A DNA stretch of 64,000 nt from Sporosarcina sp. JAI121 (GTDB lineage: Bacteria > Bacillota > Bacilli > Bacillales_A > Planococcaceae), in contig NZ_JACCCL010000001.1 of NCBI RefSeq assembly GCF_013408665.1, positions 1,131,136 through 1,195,135 of the forward strand, read 5' to 3'. The first letter of the stretch is position 1. Each line of letters begins with the position of its first letter. Positions 9,508 to 20,846 of the stretch are shown one piece after another. The position numbers and the translations under genes are program-made. The notes beneath the pieces are model-generated. The model was given only the letters and a program-made list of their open reading frames with translations. It did no database searches and was not told where the DNA came from.

Positions 9508-10077
9508 CTGAAGAATATGCGACAGATTGTGACGAAGACGGTTATTGCCAAGGGGAAGAAACGGACAGAGGACACTGTTAATCTTAGGCCGCCGAATAGT
9601 CCGACGAGTATACTCGGCTGTTGGGTCATCAACCATACGCATCAAGCGAAAAAGGTTGGTAAATACATCGAAGTGACTGGGAAGTTCGACGTCAACGTTT
9701 GGTATTCGCATCAAGATCATTCGAAAACATCTGTCTTTACGGAATCCATCCCTTACAAAGACCGGATTCGTCTGCATTATCGCGATGAGCCCACATCAGG
9801 TCATGAGGAAGTAATTGTAGATGTCATCCAGCATCCAAATTGTACTGAGGCGGTCATTTCTGAATGCGGCGAAAAATTCTGTATCACGATTGAGCGTGAA
9901 TTGGTGGCTGAAGTCGTCGGTGAAACAAAAGTATGTATTTCGGTCCACCCGCAAAGTTTTGAAGAAGAATGGAAGTTCAGCGATGAATCATCGTCGCATG
10001 AGCCTGGTCACAGCCATAGTCGCAATCAAGGTCCTGTGCATGACAATAAAAAGGGAAAAGAATCTTCTTCATTTTGA
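9508..10077 (+). CDS. cotE: Outer spore coat morphogenetic protein CotE
   Basis: CotE organises the outer coat of the spore. Conserved blocks are RQIVTKTVIAKGKK, SILGCWVINH, VTGKFDVNVWYSH, HPNCTEAVIS and the ERELVAEVVGETKV core. The tail is rich in acidic, Ser and His residues. The first ATG (9517) is about 15 nt from GGAGGAGGAG (9493-9502). A CTG at 9508 has ideal spacing, and the resulting MKNMRQIVTK aligns end to end with B. subtilis MSEYREIITK, so I take CTG as the likely start (inference). Adjacent to mutSL, as in B. subtilis. Confidence 0.9.
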   Translation: MKNMRQIVTKTVIAKGKKRTEDTVNLRPPNSPTSILGCWVINHTHQAKKVGKYIEVTGKFDVNVWYSHQDHSKTSVFTESIPYKDRIRLHYRDEPTSGHEEVIVDVIQHPNCTEAVISECGEKFCITIERELVAEVVGETKVCISVHPQSFEEEWKFSDESSSHEPGHSHSRNQGPVHDNKKGKESSSF

Positions 10078-10078
10078 G

Positions 10079-10106
10079 AGCCGGATAACATTACCGGCTT
10101 TTTTTG
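10079..10106 (+). terminator. Terminator after cotE
   Basis: AGCCGG pairs with CCGGCT across a 9-nt loop, followed by seven Ts. Confidence 0.85.
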
Positions 10107-10153
10107 GTTTTTTCGGGAAGCGGAATAAGTGAAAACCAGTGTATACCACAAAT

Positions 10154-10318
10154 ACCACGCAGAACTTGGGCTCATCGAGGTGAGGCTTTGCTTAGAATTA
10201 CGCAAAGCCCGCGTAATTCACGCAGAAACTGGACCCTTCGCGGTAAAACCGTTTTGCTTTGATTTTTGAAGAACCCAAAAATCACGCAGAAGTTGGGCTC
10301 TATGTGGCCCAACTTTGG
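10154..10318 (+). repeat. Three 63-64-bp imperfect direct repeats upstream of mutS
   Basis: The phrase CACGCAGAA(A)CTTGGRCYC starts at 10156, 10219 and 10283, spaced 63 and 64 bp. The last unit ends in a perfect inverted repeat AGTTGGGC/GCCCAACT (10291-10314) next to the mutS -10. I see no open reading frame. Confidence 0.7.
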
Positions 10319-10324
10319 TATAAT
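10316..10324 (+). promoter_or_regulatory. Extended -10 promoter of mutS
   Basis: TGGTATAAT is a perfect extended -10 (TGN-TATAAT), with the hexamer at 10319-10324, 33 nt upstream of the mutS ATG. No good -35 hexamer is seen at 17 nt. The inverted repeat AGTTGGGC/GCCCAACT abuts it and could be an operator. Confidence 0.65.
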
Positions 10325-10357
10325 AATAAAAAATAGTAAACGTAAAGAGGTTAAATA

Positions 10358-12925
10358 ATGACTACACATACACCAATGATTCAGCAATATTTGAAAGTGA
10401 AGGCGGAGCATGAAGATGCATTTCTGTTTTTCAGATTAGGCGATTTTTATGAACTGTTTTTTACGGATGCGACGGAAGCGTCTCAAATTCTTGAAATCAC
10501 GTTAACAAGCCGTGATGCAGGGAGTCGCGACCGGATTCCGATGTGCGGAGTTCCGTATCATGCGGCTGCCGGCTATATCGAGACGCTCGTACGTAAAGGG
10601 CATAAGGTGGCCATTTGTGAACAAACGGAAGATCCGAAAGCAGTGAAGGGGATTGTGAAAAGGGAAGTCGTTAAAATCATTACCCCCGGTACGATGACTG
10701 AAGGGAAAACAATTGATGCGAACACGAATCATTTCATCGGCTCAGCCGATATCATAGATGGCAACAAATATGGGCTCGCATATCTTGACCTGGCGACAGG
10801 TGAAGGGAAAGTGGAGTGTGTCGAAGGGGATGAAAGGACGCTGATCGCTGAAATCGAGGCGTTGGGTATGAAGGAAGTCGTCGTTGGCGAAAGACTTCAT
10901 ATCGCACTCAGTGAAAGCATGTCGAAACGTGGCATAGTGTTATCAATCGAGTATGGAGAAGAACGTACTGAGGCGGCGGATTTATTCGCAACCATTCCGA
11001 CAGAAGTTACGGAAGCATGCGGCATGCTCGTTTCCTACGTGAAGCGGACTCAGAAAACGGCGCTCGACCATATACGTCCATTTGAATTTATTCAAAAACA
11101 AGCGAAGCTATCCATTGATGCCAACTCGATGCGTAATCTGGAGCTCATCCAATCCATCCGAAATGGTAGCAAGGACGGCACGCTTTACTGGCTTCTTGAC
11201 GAAACTGTCACAGCGATGGGTGCCCGTAAGTTGAAAATGTGGATCCATCAGCCGTTAGCCGAAAAAAAAGCGATTGAAAACCGACTGAATGCAGTGACTG
11301 AACTGATGGAAGAGTTTTTCCTACGGGATGAACTGAAGACAAGCTTGAAAGAAGTATACGACTTGGAACGGCTTGCCGGTAGAATATCGATGGGCAGCGC
11401 AAGCGGGAGGGATCTTGCACAACTACGGAACTCATTGCGTCGTGTTCCTGCTATCAAAAAAGCTCTACAAGAATCGGAAAGGTCTTTGCTTACTCAATTC
11501 GCTGGACGGATTGACGGTTGCGAAGAAGCGTTGCACATACTTGAAGCGGCAATTGCAGAAAATCCTCCGCTATCAGTTAAAGAGGGCGGAATCATAAAAG
11601 ACGGATACGACAAAAAACTTGACCAATACCGGGATGCATCAAAAAACGGCAAAGCGTGGCTTGCGGAACTTGAAGGTGAAGAGCGTGAGCGGACGGGCAT
11701 TAAATCATTAAAAATAGGGTATAACAGGATATTCGGCTATTTTATAGAGATTACGAAATCCAATATCCATTTAGCCGATTTGGAACGCTATGAAAGAAAG
11801 CAGACGCTTGCTAATGCGGAACGGTACATAACCCCGGAACTGAAAGAAAAAGAAGACCTGATCCTAAATGCGGAATCGGAAGGGCAAGAGCTTGAATATC
11901 ACTTATTCAGCGAGGTCCGTGATTCCATGAAATCACATATCAGGCATATCCAACTTCTAGCAAGCGTTCTAAGTGAATTGGATGTCCTTCTTTCATTCGC
12001 GGCGGTTTCGGAAAAACGTAACTATGTAAAACCTGTATTCCATGATGGTAATGCATTGGAAATTAAGAACGGTCGTCATCCAGTCGTCGAAAAGATGATG
12101 GACCACTCCCTTTACGTTCCAAATAACTGTAAATTGACTGATGACGCAAATATGTTGCTTATCACTGGACCAAACATGTCCGGAAAGAGTACATACATGC
12201 GGCAAGTAGCAATCATTGCTGTCATGGCGCAGATTGGCTGCTATGTCCCTTGTGATCAGGCGTTACTTCCCGTCACCGATCAAATATTCACAAGAATCGG
12301 GGCTGCGGATGACCTGGCATCAGGCCAAAGTACATTTATGATGGAAATGATGGAATCCCAATTTGCCATCGCAAACGCGACTGCACAGAGCCTTCTTCTT
12401 TTCGATGAAATCGGGCGCGGGACTTCCACGTATGACGGCATGGCGTTAGCGCAGGCGATGATGGAACATATTCACGATGAAATCGGAGCGAATACGTTGT
12501 TTTCTACGCATTATCATGAACTGACCAACCTGGATAAAGAGCTGTCCCGACTGGAAAATGTCCATGTCGCGGCAATGGAGCAAGATGGCAAGGTTGTCTT
12601 CCTCCATAAAGTGATGACAGGACCTGCGGATAAAAGTTACGGTATTTATGTCGCGGATCTTGCAGGGCTACCCGCATCGCTTCTTAACCGTGCGAAAGCA
12701 TTGCTCACGACATTTGAAAATGTGGAAAAACAGACGGTCCGTGAAGACGAGCCTCAGCAATTGAATTTTTTCGATCTGCCAACTAGTGAACAAAATGTTC
12801 TTTCAACAAAGGAACAGGAAGTGTTGGCTGACCTGAGTGGAGCTGATCTCTTGAACATGACGCCGCTTCAGTCAATGCATTATATCCACGAATTGAAAGA
12901 AAAGCTCGAATCCAAGAAAGGGTGA
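10358..12925 (+). CDS. mutS: DNA mismatch repair protein MutS
   Basis: 855 residues. MutS recognises mismatches and recruits MutL. The N-terminal mismatch-binding motif FFRLGDFYELF is present (F-x-E type), as are the connector, lever and clamp domains, then the ATPase domain with Walker A GPNMSGKST, the DDLASGQSTFMMEM motif, Walker B LLFDEIGRGTST and the STHYHELT histidine. The C-terminal region contains QLNFFDLP, a QxxLFxx-like beta-clamp-binding segment. The stop codon lies within the mutL ribosome-binding site, so the pair is one operon. Confidence 0.98.
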   Translation: MTTHTPMIQQYLKVKAEHEDAFLFFRLGDFYELFFTDATEASQILEITLTSRDAGSRDRIPMCGVPYHAAAGYIETLVRKGHKVAICEQTEDPKAVKGIVKREVVKIITPGTMTEGKTIDANTNHFIGSADIIDGNKYGLAYLDLATGEGKVECVEGDERTLIAEIEALGMKEVVVGERLHIALSESMSKRGIVLSIEYGEERTEAADLFATIPTEVTEACGMLVSYVKRTQKTALDHIRPFEFIQKQAKLSIDANSMRNLELIQSIRNGSKDGTLYWLLDETVTAMGARKLKMWIHQPLAEKKAIENRLNAVTELMEEFFLRDELKTSLKEVYDLERLAGRISMGSASGRDLAQLRNSLRRVPAIKKALQESERSLLTQFAGRIDGCEEALHILEAAIAENPPLSVKEGGIIKDGYDKKLDQYRDASKNGKAWLAELEGEERERTGIKSLKIGYNRIFGYFIEITKSNIHLADLERYERKQTLANAERYITPELKEKEDLILNAESEGQELEYHLFSEVRDSMKSHIRHIQLLASVLSELDVLLSFAAVSEKRNYVKPVFHDGNALEIKNGRHPVVEKMMDHSLYVPNNCKLTDDANMLLITGPNMSGKSTYMRQVAIIAVMAQIGCYVPCDQALLPVTDQIFTRIGAADDLASGQSTFMMEMMESQFAIANATAQSLLLFDEIGRGTSTYDGMALAQAMMEHIHDEIGANTLFSTHYHELTNLDKELSRLENVHVAAMEQDGKVVFLHKVMTGPADKSYGIYVADLAGLPASLLNRAKALLTTFENVEKQTVREDEPQQLNFFDLPTSEQNVLSTKEQEVLADLSGADLLNMTPLQSMHYIHELKEKLESKKG

Positions 12926-12930
12926 AACCG

Positions 12931-14763
12931 ATGGACATCATCAAAGTGATGGACGATAAATTGTCCAACAAAATCGCTGCGGGCGAAGTCGTCGAACGTC
13001 CTGCATCCATCGTGAAAGAGCTTGTTGAAAATGCGATAGATGCAGAGAGCACCGTAATTGAAATTGCACTCGAAGAAGCTGGACTTATGACAATCCGCGT
13101 GACGGACAACGGCAAAGGAATGTCCAAGCGGGATGCTGTTCAAGCGTTCGAGCGGCACGCAACGAGCAAGATAACAAATGACCATGATCTGTTCCGCATC
13201 CGAACACTCGGTTTCCGCGGAGAAGCGCTTGCGAGTATTGCATCCGTGTCCAAGATTAGTATGTGGACATCGGACGGGGAAACTGAAGGAACCGAAGTCC
13301 AGATTGATGGGGGCCAGCTTATCAAACATGATTTTGCGGCATTTCGCAAAGGCACGGACATAACCGTTTCCCAATTGTTTTTCAATACACCTGCACGCCT
13401 GAAATATATGAAAACAATCCAAACGGAGCTGGGTCATACGATTGATCTCGTCAACCGGCTTGCGCTTAGCCACCCCTTTATCGCTTTTAAACTTTCCCAT
13501 TATAGTCAAGTATTATTGCAGACGGCAGGAAGCGGTGACCAGCGCCGTGTCCTGTCAGATATATATGGAATAGCGGTCGCCCGTAAAATGGTGGGCTTCT
13601 CGGGCGAGAATCCGGATTACAAAGTTTCTGGCCACGTGACATTACCTGAAATGACACGCGCATCTAGAAACTATATGACACTGATCGTCAATGGCAGATG
13701 GGTGAAGAGCCACGCCATCAATCATGCGATTCTGGATGCATTCCATACGTATTTGCCGATTGGAAGATCCCCAATAGCCATCGTCAATATTGAAGGAGAT
13801 CCTTATTTGACGGATGTCAACGTGCATCCTTCCAAACAACATATCCGCATGAGTAAAGAGGGCGAGCTGCTTGCACTCATTAAAGAATCCATCCAAAAAG
13901 CCATCCGGAAAAACACAATCGTTCCAGGTGCCATTAAAAAAGAACCGGCAAGGAAAGTGCAATCTGAGCAAGTGAACATATGGAATCAATTCAGGACAGA
14001 AAAATCTGTTCCCGTGGCGGAGCCGGCAATGCCACCACAAGAAAAGCCCGAATACCAGCCCTATGGTTCATCTGACATCGAAGTCGAAACAGTAGCTGAA
14101 ACTGTAGAACAGCCGCCGTCGTGGACGGTCAATGAAGCGCCGGTTGCACAGGAAGATTCAATGCAGCAAGAAGACAAAAACTTTCCGGCATTAGTACCTG
14201 TTGGACAAGTTCATGGGACATATATTGTTGCACAAAATGAAGACGGCTTCTTTATGATCGATCAGCACGCAGCCCAAGAACGTATAAAATATGAGTTTTT
14301 CAGGGATAAATTGAGTGAAACGGATAATGGTGAACGCCAGCTGTTGCTAATGCCGCTCATGTTCCATTACTCGGCGGACGACAAGACGAAAATCGAGGAA
14401 AACATGCATCTTCTGCAAGATGTCGGTATTTATCTGGAAGAATTCGGACCTTCTTCGTACGCGGTGAAGGAATACCCGTCCTGGTTCCCGGCAGGAGAAG
14501 AGACGGCTATCATCGAAGACATTATTGAGCAAGTGTTGAGTATGCGTAAAATCGATATCGGCAAGCTGCGTGAAGACGCCGCTATCATGATGAGTTGCAA
14601 AAAATCGATCAAAGCGAATCACCATTTGACACTTGCGGATATGGAAAGGTTACTGAACGATTTGTCGGCGGCCGACAATCCATTCACATGTCCGCACGGT
14701 AGACCGGTTCTTGTCCATTTCACAACGTATGAAATTGAAAAGATGTTCAAGCGAGTGATGTAG
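12931..14763 (+). CDS. mutL: DNA mismatch repair protein MutL
   Basis: GHKL ATPase with endonuclease activity in Gram-positives. The N-terminal domain has ELVENAIDAES, DNGKGMSKRD and TLGFRGEALASI. The C-terminal domain has the metal-binding DQHAAQERIKYE motif and CPHGRPV, which marks the nicking type. ATG at 12931 is chosen because the upstream GTG (12922) is part of the Shine-Dalgarno AAAGGGTGA. This gives 610 residues. Five bases separate the mutS stop from the start. Confidence 0.97.
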   Translation: MDIIKVMDDKLSNKIAAGEVVERPASIVKELVENAIDAESTVIEIALEEAGLMTIRVTDNGKGMSKRDAVQAFERHATSKITNDHDLFRIRTLGFRGEALASIASVSKISMWTSDGETEGTEVQIDGGQLIKHDFAAFRKGTDITVSQLFFNTPARLKYMKTIQTELGHTIDLVNRLALSHPFIAFKLSHYSQVLLQTAGSGDQRRVLSDIYGIAVARKMVGFSGENPDYKVSGHVTLPEMTRASRNYMTLIVNGRWVKSHAINHAILDAFHTYLPIGRSPIAIVNIEGDPYLTDVNVHPSKQHIRMSKEGELLALIKESIQKAIRKNTIVPGAIKKEPARKVQSEQVNIWNQFRTEKSVPVAEPAMPPQEKPEYQPYGSSDIEVETVAETVEQPPSWTVNEAPVAQEDSMQQEDKNFPALVPVGQVHGTYIVAQNEDGFFMIDQHAAQERIKYEFFRDKLSETDNGERQLLLMPLMFHYSADDKTKIEENMHLLQDVGIYLEEFGPSSYAVKEYPSWFPAGEETAIIEDIIEQVLSMRKIDIGKLREDAAIMMSCKKSIKANHHLTLADMERLLNDLSAADNPFTCPHGRPVLVHFTTYEIEKMFKRVM

Positions 14764-16272
<1,509 letters not shown>

Positions 16273-16289
16273 TAGAAGGGGGTGAGCGG

Positions 16290-17936
16290 ATGTTATCAGC
16301 GATCACAAGACCGAAAGTGAAACAATTCATGGGCGATTATCGATTCGACGTTCTAGTCATCGGCGGGGGGATCACTGGAGCGGGAATCGCGCTGGACGCA
16401 GTTACACGTGGCTTATCGGTGGCGCTGGTTGAGATGCAGGACTTCGCGGCGGGCACCTCCAGCCGATCGACAAAGCTTGTACACGGAGGCTTGCGTTATT
16501 TAAAGCAGCTCGATGTGAAGGTTGTTGCAGAAACGGGACGGGAACGTGACATCGTCTATCAAAATGCCCTTCATGTGACTAAACCGGAAAGAATGCTGCT
16601 GCCGTTTCACAAAGGGGGCACGTTCGGAAAATACACAACATCTGCCGGATTATTTGCATATGACTTGTTGGCCGGTGTAAAAAAAGAAGAGCGGCGTAAA
16701 ATGCTGACAGCAGAAGAAACGTTGAAAATGGAGCCATTATTGAAACGGGAAGGACTTCTCGGCGGAGGTCATTACGTTGAATACCGTACAGACGATGCAC
16801 GGCTAACGATTGAAACAATGAAAAAAGCTGTGGAAAAAGGAGCCCTTTGCCTGAACTATGTAAAGGCGGTAGACTTTATCTATGAGAAAGAAAAAGTCAT
16901 CGGTGTAATTGCGCAAGACACACATGAAGGAGAGTTTTTTCAAATCCATGCGGCGACCATTGTGAACGCGACTGGTCCTTGGGTCGATGAAGTACGGGAA
17001 AAAGATGAACTTTCCAATTCGAAAAGACTCCGTCTGACGAAAGGTGTTCATATTGTTATCGATCGTTCTGTTTTCCCCTTACGTCAAGCAGTTTACTTTG
17101 ACGCGGCGGATGAGAGGATGATTTTTGCTATTCCAAGAGGGGACAAGACATATATCGGAACGACGGATACTTTTTTTGACGGGAACTTGTCTTCTCCTCA
17201 CGCAACGGAAGAGGATATCAATTATCTTCTGGGTACAATTCGGGATAAGTTCGCTGGGACAGTCGTCGGCCGTCAAGACGTTGAATCGACGTGGGCAGGT
17301 GTGCGTCCGTTGATTTATGAAGATGGAAAGGATCCATCCGAAATTTCTAGGAAAGATGAAATATGGGAAGCGGGAAGCGGACTCATCACGATTGCAGGTG
17401 GAAAACTGACAGGCTATCGTAAAATGGCGGAAACAGTTGTCGACCTAGTCCTAAAACGGATGCATCGGGAGTCGATCGGTCCTTGTGTAACAGAACATCT
17501 ACCTTTGTCGGGCGGCAATTTCGGCGGTATTGAAAGATTTCTAGCGTTCATCGATAGCAAAAAGAATGAAGCTGAGTTATACGGATTGTCGAAAGAAGAG
17601 GGTGAACGACTTGCTCGCTTTTACGGGACCAACGTCGATATCATTTTCGCATACGCACATGCACTTGGGACGGGCGATGTTAATCTTCCTGCCGCAATAA
17701 GCGCGGAAATCCTCTATTCGATCCATCATGAAATGGCGCTTTCCCCATCCGACTTTTTCATCAGAAGGAAAGGCGATCTTTTTTTTAATATCCAGCTTGT
17801 GGAACAATATAAAATACCCGTCGCTAATTTTATGGCGAAACTTCTTTCTTATAGCCAGGATGAAAAAATGTCCAATTTGCAAGAACTCGAACGTCATATC
17901 GCAGAAGCGAAAGTGAAGGATGGTGTACGGCAGTGA
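16290..17936 (+). CDS. glpD: Aerobic glycerol-3-phosphate dehydrogenase
   Basis: FAD enzyme at the membrane that oxidises glycerol-3-phosphate to dihydroxyacetone phosphate and passes electrons to menaquinone. The dinucleotide motif is VLVIGGGITGAGIALDA near residue 25, followed by FAAGTSSRSTKLVHGGLRYL, EYRTDDARL and the C-terminal DAO domain. ATG at 16290 lies 7 nt after GAAGGGGG, so it is preferred to TTG at 16269, which would overlap the glpK end. 548 residues. It overlaps the next gene by 4 nt (GTGA). Confidence 0.96.
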   Translation: MLSAITRPKVKQFMGDYRFDVLVIGGGITGAGIALDAVTRGLSVALVEMQDFAAGTSSRSTKLVHGGLRYLKQLDVKVVAETGRERDIVYQNALHVTKPERMLLPFHKGGTFGKYTTSAGLFAYDLLAGVKKEERRKMLTAEETLKMEPLLKREGLLGGGHYVEYRTDDARLTIETMKKAVEKGALCLNYVKAVDFIYEKEKVIGVIAQDTHEGEFFQIHAATIVNATGPWVDEVREKDELSNSKRLRLTKGVHIVIDRSVFPLRQAVYFDAADERMIFAIPRGDKTYIGTTDTFFDGNLSSPHATEEDINYLLGTIRDKFAGTVVGRQDVESTWAGVRPLIYEDGKDPSEISRKDEIWEAGSGLITIAGGKLTGYRKMAETVVDLVLKRMHRESIGPCVTEHLPLSGGNFGGIERFLAFIDSKKNEAELYGLSKEEGERLARFYGTNVDIIFAYAHALGTGDVNLPAAISAEILYSIHHEMALSPSDFFIRRKGDLFFNIQLVEQYKIPVANFMAKLLSYSQDEKMSNLQELERHIAEAKVKDGVRQ

Positions 17937-18850
17937 GAGAAGCGACAATCGAAATGACTGACGGATTCTTGGTGCATGCAATCGTTTTGGTACCCGACTG
18001 CAATCCAATCGGGCATATCCATCTGCTTCATGGCATGGCTGAACATATCGGCAGGTACGAAGAATTTGCGAAGTATCTAGTCGCAAAGGGTTATATCGTA
18101 TCCGGCCACGATCATCGGGGGCACGGCAAGACGGGCAAAATGAACGGCATAAAAGGGCATTTCGCGGATGAAGATGGATTTGCCCATGTGGTACAGGATG
18201 CCCGCGAAGTCATTGCGACTTTCAGGATGCAATATCCATCCCCTCGTTTTATACTGTTCGGCCATAGTATGGGCTCGTTCGTCGCGCGAAGATATGTCCA
18301 GCTATACGGCAATGAAGTGGATTTGGCGATTTTTTCCGGTACGAGTGGAAATCCTGGTGCAAGCGGTCTTGCAGGACAGGTGGCCGCTTATGTGCACGGC
18401 AAGAGAAACGGCTTCGACCAACCGGATAATTTCCTGAATAAACTCGTTTTCGGCCGTTTCAATAAATCGATACATAAACCGAAAACTCCCCTGGACTGGC
18501 TATCCACCGATACCGAAGCCGTTGAAAAGTACATCGTTGATCCCGCTTGTGGAATTACGCCTACAACGCAGTTTTTTTCGGATCTATTCAAAGGTCTGGG
18601 AAAAATACATGATACAATTGAAATTAATAAGATACCGAAAGAACTCCCCGTTTTCCTGTTTTCAGGGAATGACGATCCGGTGGGCGACAATGGAAAGGGA
18701 GTATGGAAAGTAGCAAAGCAATACAATAACGCGGGTATGAAAGACGTGACGGTCATGCTGTTCGAGGGCGGCAGGCACGAAATGCTCCACGAAAAGAATC
18801 GTCGCCACGTTTTTAAAGCCGTCTATGACTGGATTGGAAAAAATGACTAA
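17933..18850 (+). CDS. Alpha/beta hydrolase, monoacylglycerol-lipase-like
   Basis: 305 residues of the serine aminopeptidase S33 / lysophospholipase fold. The oxyanion HG is in HLLHGMAEH, the nucleophile elbow GHSMG has Ser112, and candidate acid and base are Asp in SGNDDPVGD and His in [12 protein letters not shown] start in a 4-nt overlap with glpD. Its place behind glpK-glpD suggests it could release glycerol from monoacylglycerols (inference). The substrate is not proven by the sequence. Confidence 0.85.
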   Translation: MREATIEMTDGFLVHAIVLVPDCNPIGHIHLLHGMAEHIGRYEEFAKYLVAKGYIVSGHDHRGHGKTGKMNGIKGHFADEDGFAHVVQDAREVIATFRMQYPSPRFILFGHSMGSFVARRYVQLYGNEVDLAIFSGTSGNPGASGLAGQVAAYVHGKRNGFDQPDNFLNKLVFGRFNKSIHKPKTPLDWLSTDTEAVEKYIVDPACGITPTTQFFSDLFKGLGKIHDTIEINKIPKELPVFLFSGNDDPVGDNGKGVWKVAKQYNNAGMKDVTVMLFEGGRHEMLHEKNRRHVFKAVYDWIGKND

Positions 18851-19790
18851 TTATCCTGAAGTGATCGCCATCGTCGGTCCGACAGCGTCGGGTAAAACGG
18901 CTTTAAGCGTCAATCTTGCTAAAGCGATCGGTGGAGAAGTGATTAACGGCGATGCGATGCAAGTATACAAAGAGCTCGATATTGGAACTGCAAAAATAAC
19001 GGAAAAAGAAATGGAAGGCGTTCCCCATCATTTATTCGATATAAAAGAGCCGGACGAATTATTTTCTGTCGCAGAATATCAAGCGGAAGTTCGAAAATGG
19101 ATAAAAGATATTCAGAACCGTGGGAAAATACCTATCATTGCGGGAGGTACCGGACTATACGTTCAATCGGTGCTGTTCGATTTCCGTTTTACTGAGGAAG
19201 CTGCGGATCTTGAAGTACGGAACCGTTTGGAGCTTGAATTGGCCGACAAAGGAGCCGCGTATCTCTACGATAGACTTGTTGCACTTGATCCGGCGAGCGC
19301 CGAAAAGATTCATCCGAACAATCACCGCAGGCTTGTCCGCGCACTGGAAATTATTGAAGTGACCGGCAGGACGAAAGGTGACCATGAGGAGAATGCAGGG
19401 AATGCACCGCTTTACGACCATCTCATCATCGGTCTTGAAATGAATCGTGATGTCCTATATGAACGAATCGATCGGCGAGTCGACATGATGATGGAAAAAG
19501 GGCTGCTGGAAGAGTCCGAAAGGCTATGGCATGAAGGCATCCGTGGAGTGCAATCCGTGCAGGCGATCGGCTATAAAGAACTCCATCAATACATCGAGGG
19601 AAAGGTATTGCTTGATGAGGCAATTGAATTGATCAAGAAAAACACGCGCAACTATGCAAAACGGCAAATGACCTATTTCCGTAACAAACTGGATGTTACA
19701 TGGTTCGATGCGGAAAGAGGTACTGTTGAAATTGTTGAGGGAATTTTGGAAATTTTGAAGGACTTCGATCATCCGGGTCGAATAAAGTAA
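18843..19790 (+). CDS. miaA: tRNA dimethylallyltransferase
   Basis: Transfers the dimethylallyl group to A37 of tRNAs reading codons that begin with U; the product is the substrate of MiaB (7433-8974). P-loop [46 protein letters not shown] and the Zn-free C-terminal region with [11 protein letters not shown] and [13 protein letters not shown] at 18843 overlaps the hydrolase end by 8 nt. An in-frame ATG at 18825 is less likely because it would add six unconserved residues. 315 residues. Confidence 0.97.
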   Translation: MTNYPEVIAIVGPTASGKTALSVNLAKAIGGEVINGDAMQVYKELDIGTAKITEKEMEGVPHHLFDIKEPDELFSVAEYQAEVRKWIKDIQNRGKIPIIAGGTGLYVQSVLFDFRFTEEAADLEVRNRLELELADKGAAYLYDRLVALDPASAEKIHPNNHRRLVRALEIIEVTGRTKGDHEENAGNAPLYDHLIIGLEMNRDVLYERIDRRVDMMMEKGLLEESERLWHEGIRGVQSVQAIGYKELHQYIEGKVLLDEAIELIKKNTRNYAKRQMTYFRNKLDVTWFDAERGTVEIVEGILEILKDFDHPGRIK

Positions 19791-19835
19791 GGAGTGCAAT
19801 AGAAATATAGTTATGACAACTGGAGGATTTGGCTT

Positions 19836-20063
19836 ATGAAACAGGTGAACATGCAAGAAACTTTTTTAAACTCGTTACGAAAGAATAATACATTTGTAAC
19901 GGTATTTTTACTGAATGGATTTCAATTGAAAGGGCTTATTAAATCGTATGACAATTATACCGTACTGCTTGAGTCAGACGGGAAGCAACAGCTTATTTAC
20001 AAACACGCGATTTCCACATATGTCCCATCGAAACCGGTTATCTTAAAAGAAGAACTATCATGA
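19836..20063 (+). CDS. hfq: RNA chaperone Hfq
   Basis: 75 residues, the Sm-like hexameric RNA chaperone. Sm1 has [21 protein letters not shown] and Sm2 has [12 protein letters not shown], with the YKHA(I) signature. It follows miaA by 45 nt, the usual miaA-hfq order. Confidence 0.97.
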   Translation: MKQVNMQETFLNSLRKNNTFVTVFLLNGFQLKGLIKSYDNYTVLLESDGKQQLIYKHAISTYVPSKPVILKEELS

Positions 20064-20065
20064 AA

Positions 20066-20105
20066 AAAAGCGGAACTGGTTGTTATAAACCAGTTCCGCT
20101 TTTTC
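20066..20105. terminator. Bidirectional terminator between hfq and the TRIC-channel gene
   Basis: AAGCGGAACTGGTT pairs perfectly with AACCAGTTCCGCTT across a 5-6-nt loop, with As upstream and Ts downstream, so it can end the convergent transcripts from both sides. Confidence 0.92.
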
Positions 20106-20703
20106 AATGTATTTTCCTATTAGGCAGTTTCCAGTGAAAGACGAGCGATAAAATACGAAGTCCCGCCGTCATGACAAGTAAGGCATACAGCGCCAGATCA
20201 CTTGTAAACAGACCGAGGCCGACAACAAGACCCGAGATTGCAGCCCACACAGCATAGATATCACGCTTAAAAACAAGTGGCCTCCTGCCTGCCAACACGT
20301 CACGAATTACACCCCCGCCTGCTCCTGTCAGAACTGCTGCCACCACGACTGCATAAAGCGACATTTCCAGTTGAATGGCAAGCATTGCTCCTTGGATGGC
20401 GAACGCCGCCAAACCAATCGCGTCAAAATAGGTCCCCCATCTGTTCCAGTGGGAAAGAAGATATCTTGAGTAAAAGAAAATAACTGTTATTAAAATACTT
20501 GCCACTACAAATAAAAATTGCTGATCCCACAAAACGGAGACGGGAACGCCTATCAATACATTACGGACAGCTCCGCCACCGAAGGCAGTAACCATACCCA
20601 ATATGTAAACGCCGAAAATATCATATTCCTCTTCCATTGCAACAATGGCGCCTGAAATGGCGAATGCCGCGGTGCCGATAAAGCTGAAAACGTCCCAAGC
20701 CAA
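20104..20703 (-). CDS. Trimeric intracellular cation channel family protein (UPF0126, YvgT-like)
   Basis: 199 residues with about six to seven membrane helices and two internally repeated halves. The glycine motifs AFGGGAVRNVLIG and GAGGGVIRDVLAG are the signature of UPF0126/TRIC channels, which conduct monovalent cations in studied prokaryotic members. The start is TTG at 20703: GGAGG sits 7 nt before it, and the product then begins MAWDVFSFIG, like B. subtilis YvgT. The longer frame from ATG 20730 runs through the Shine-Dalgarno. Confidence 0.9.
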   Translation of the reverse strand: MAWDVFSFIGTAAFAISGAIVAMEEEYDIFGVYILGMVTAFGGGAVRNVLIGVPVSVLWDQQFLFVVASILITVIFFYSRYLLSHWNRWGTYFDAIGLAAFAIQGAMLAIQLEMSLYAVVVAAVLTGAGGGVIRDVLAGRRPLVFKRDIYAVWAAISGLVVGLGLFTSDLALYALLVMTAGLRILSLVFHWKLPNRKIH

Positions 20704-20846
20704 TTGTGTTCCTCCATTCAATATACCCATTAAAATTTTAACAGGTATTCGTATATTATCAATGTAGAACCTTGTAAACGTTGACCTCTACGAACATACT
20801 GATAAGATAATGAAGTGACTAATTTAAGAAAAGAGGATTACCAATC

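Noticed and set aside
20773-20811. Possible cre (TGTAAACGTTGACC) and promoter (TTGACC ... GATAAT) before ynbB
   Set aside because: The cre has a mismatch in its last base and the promoter spacer is 19 nt; too weak to list as features.
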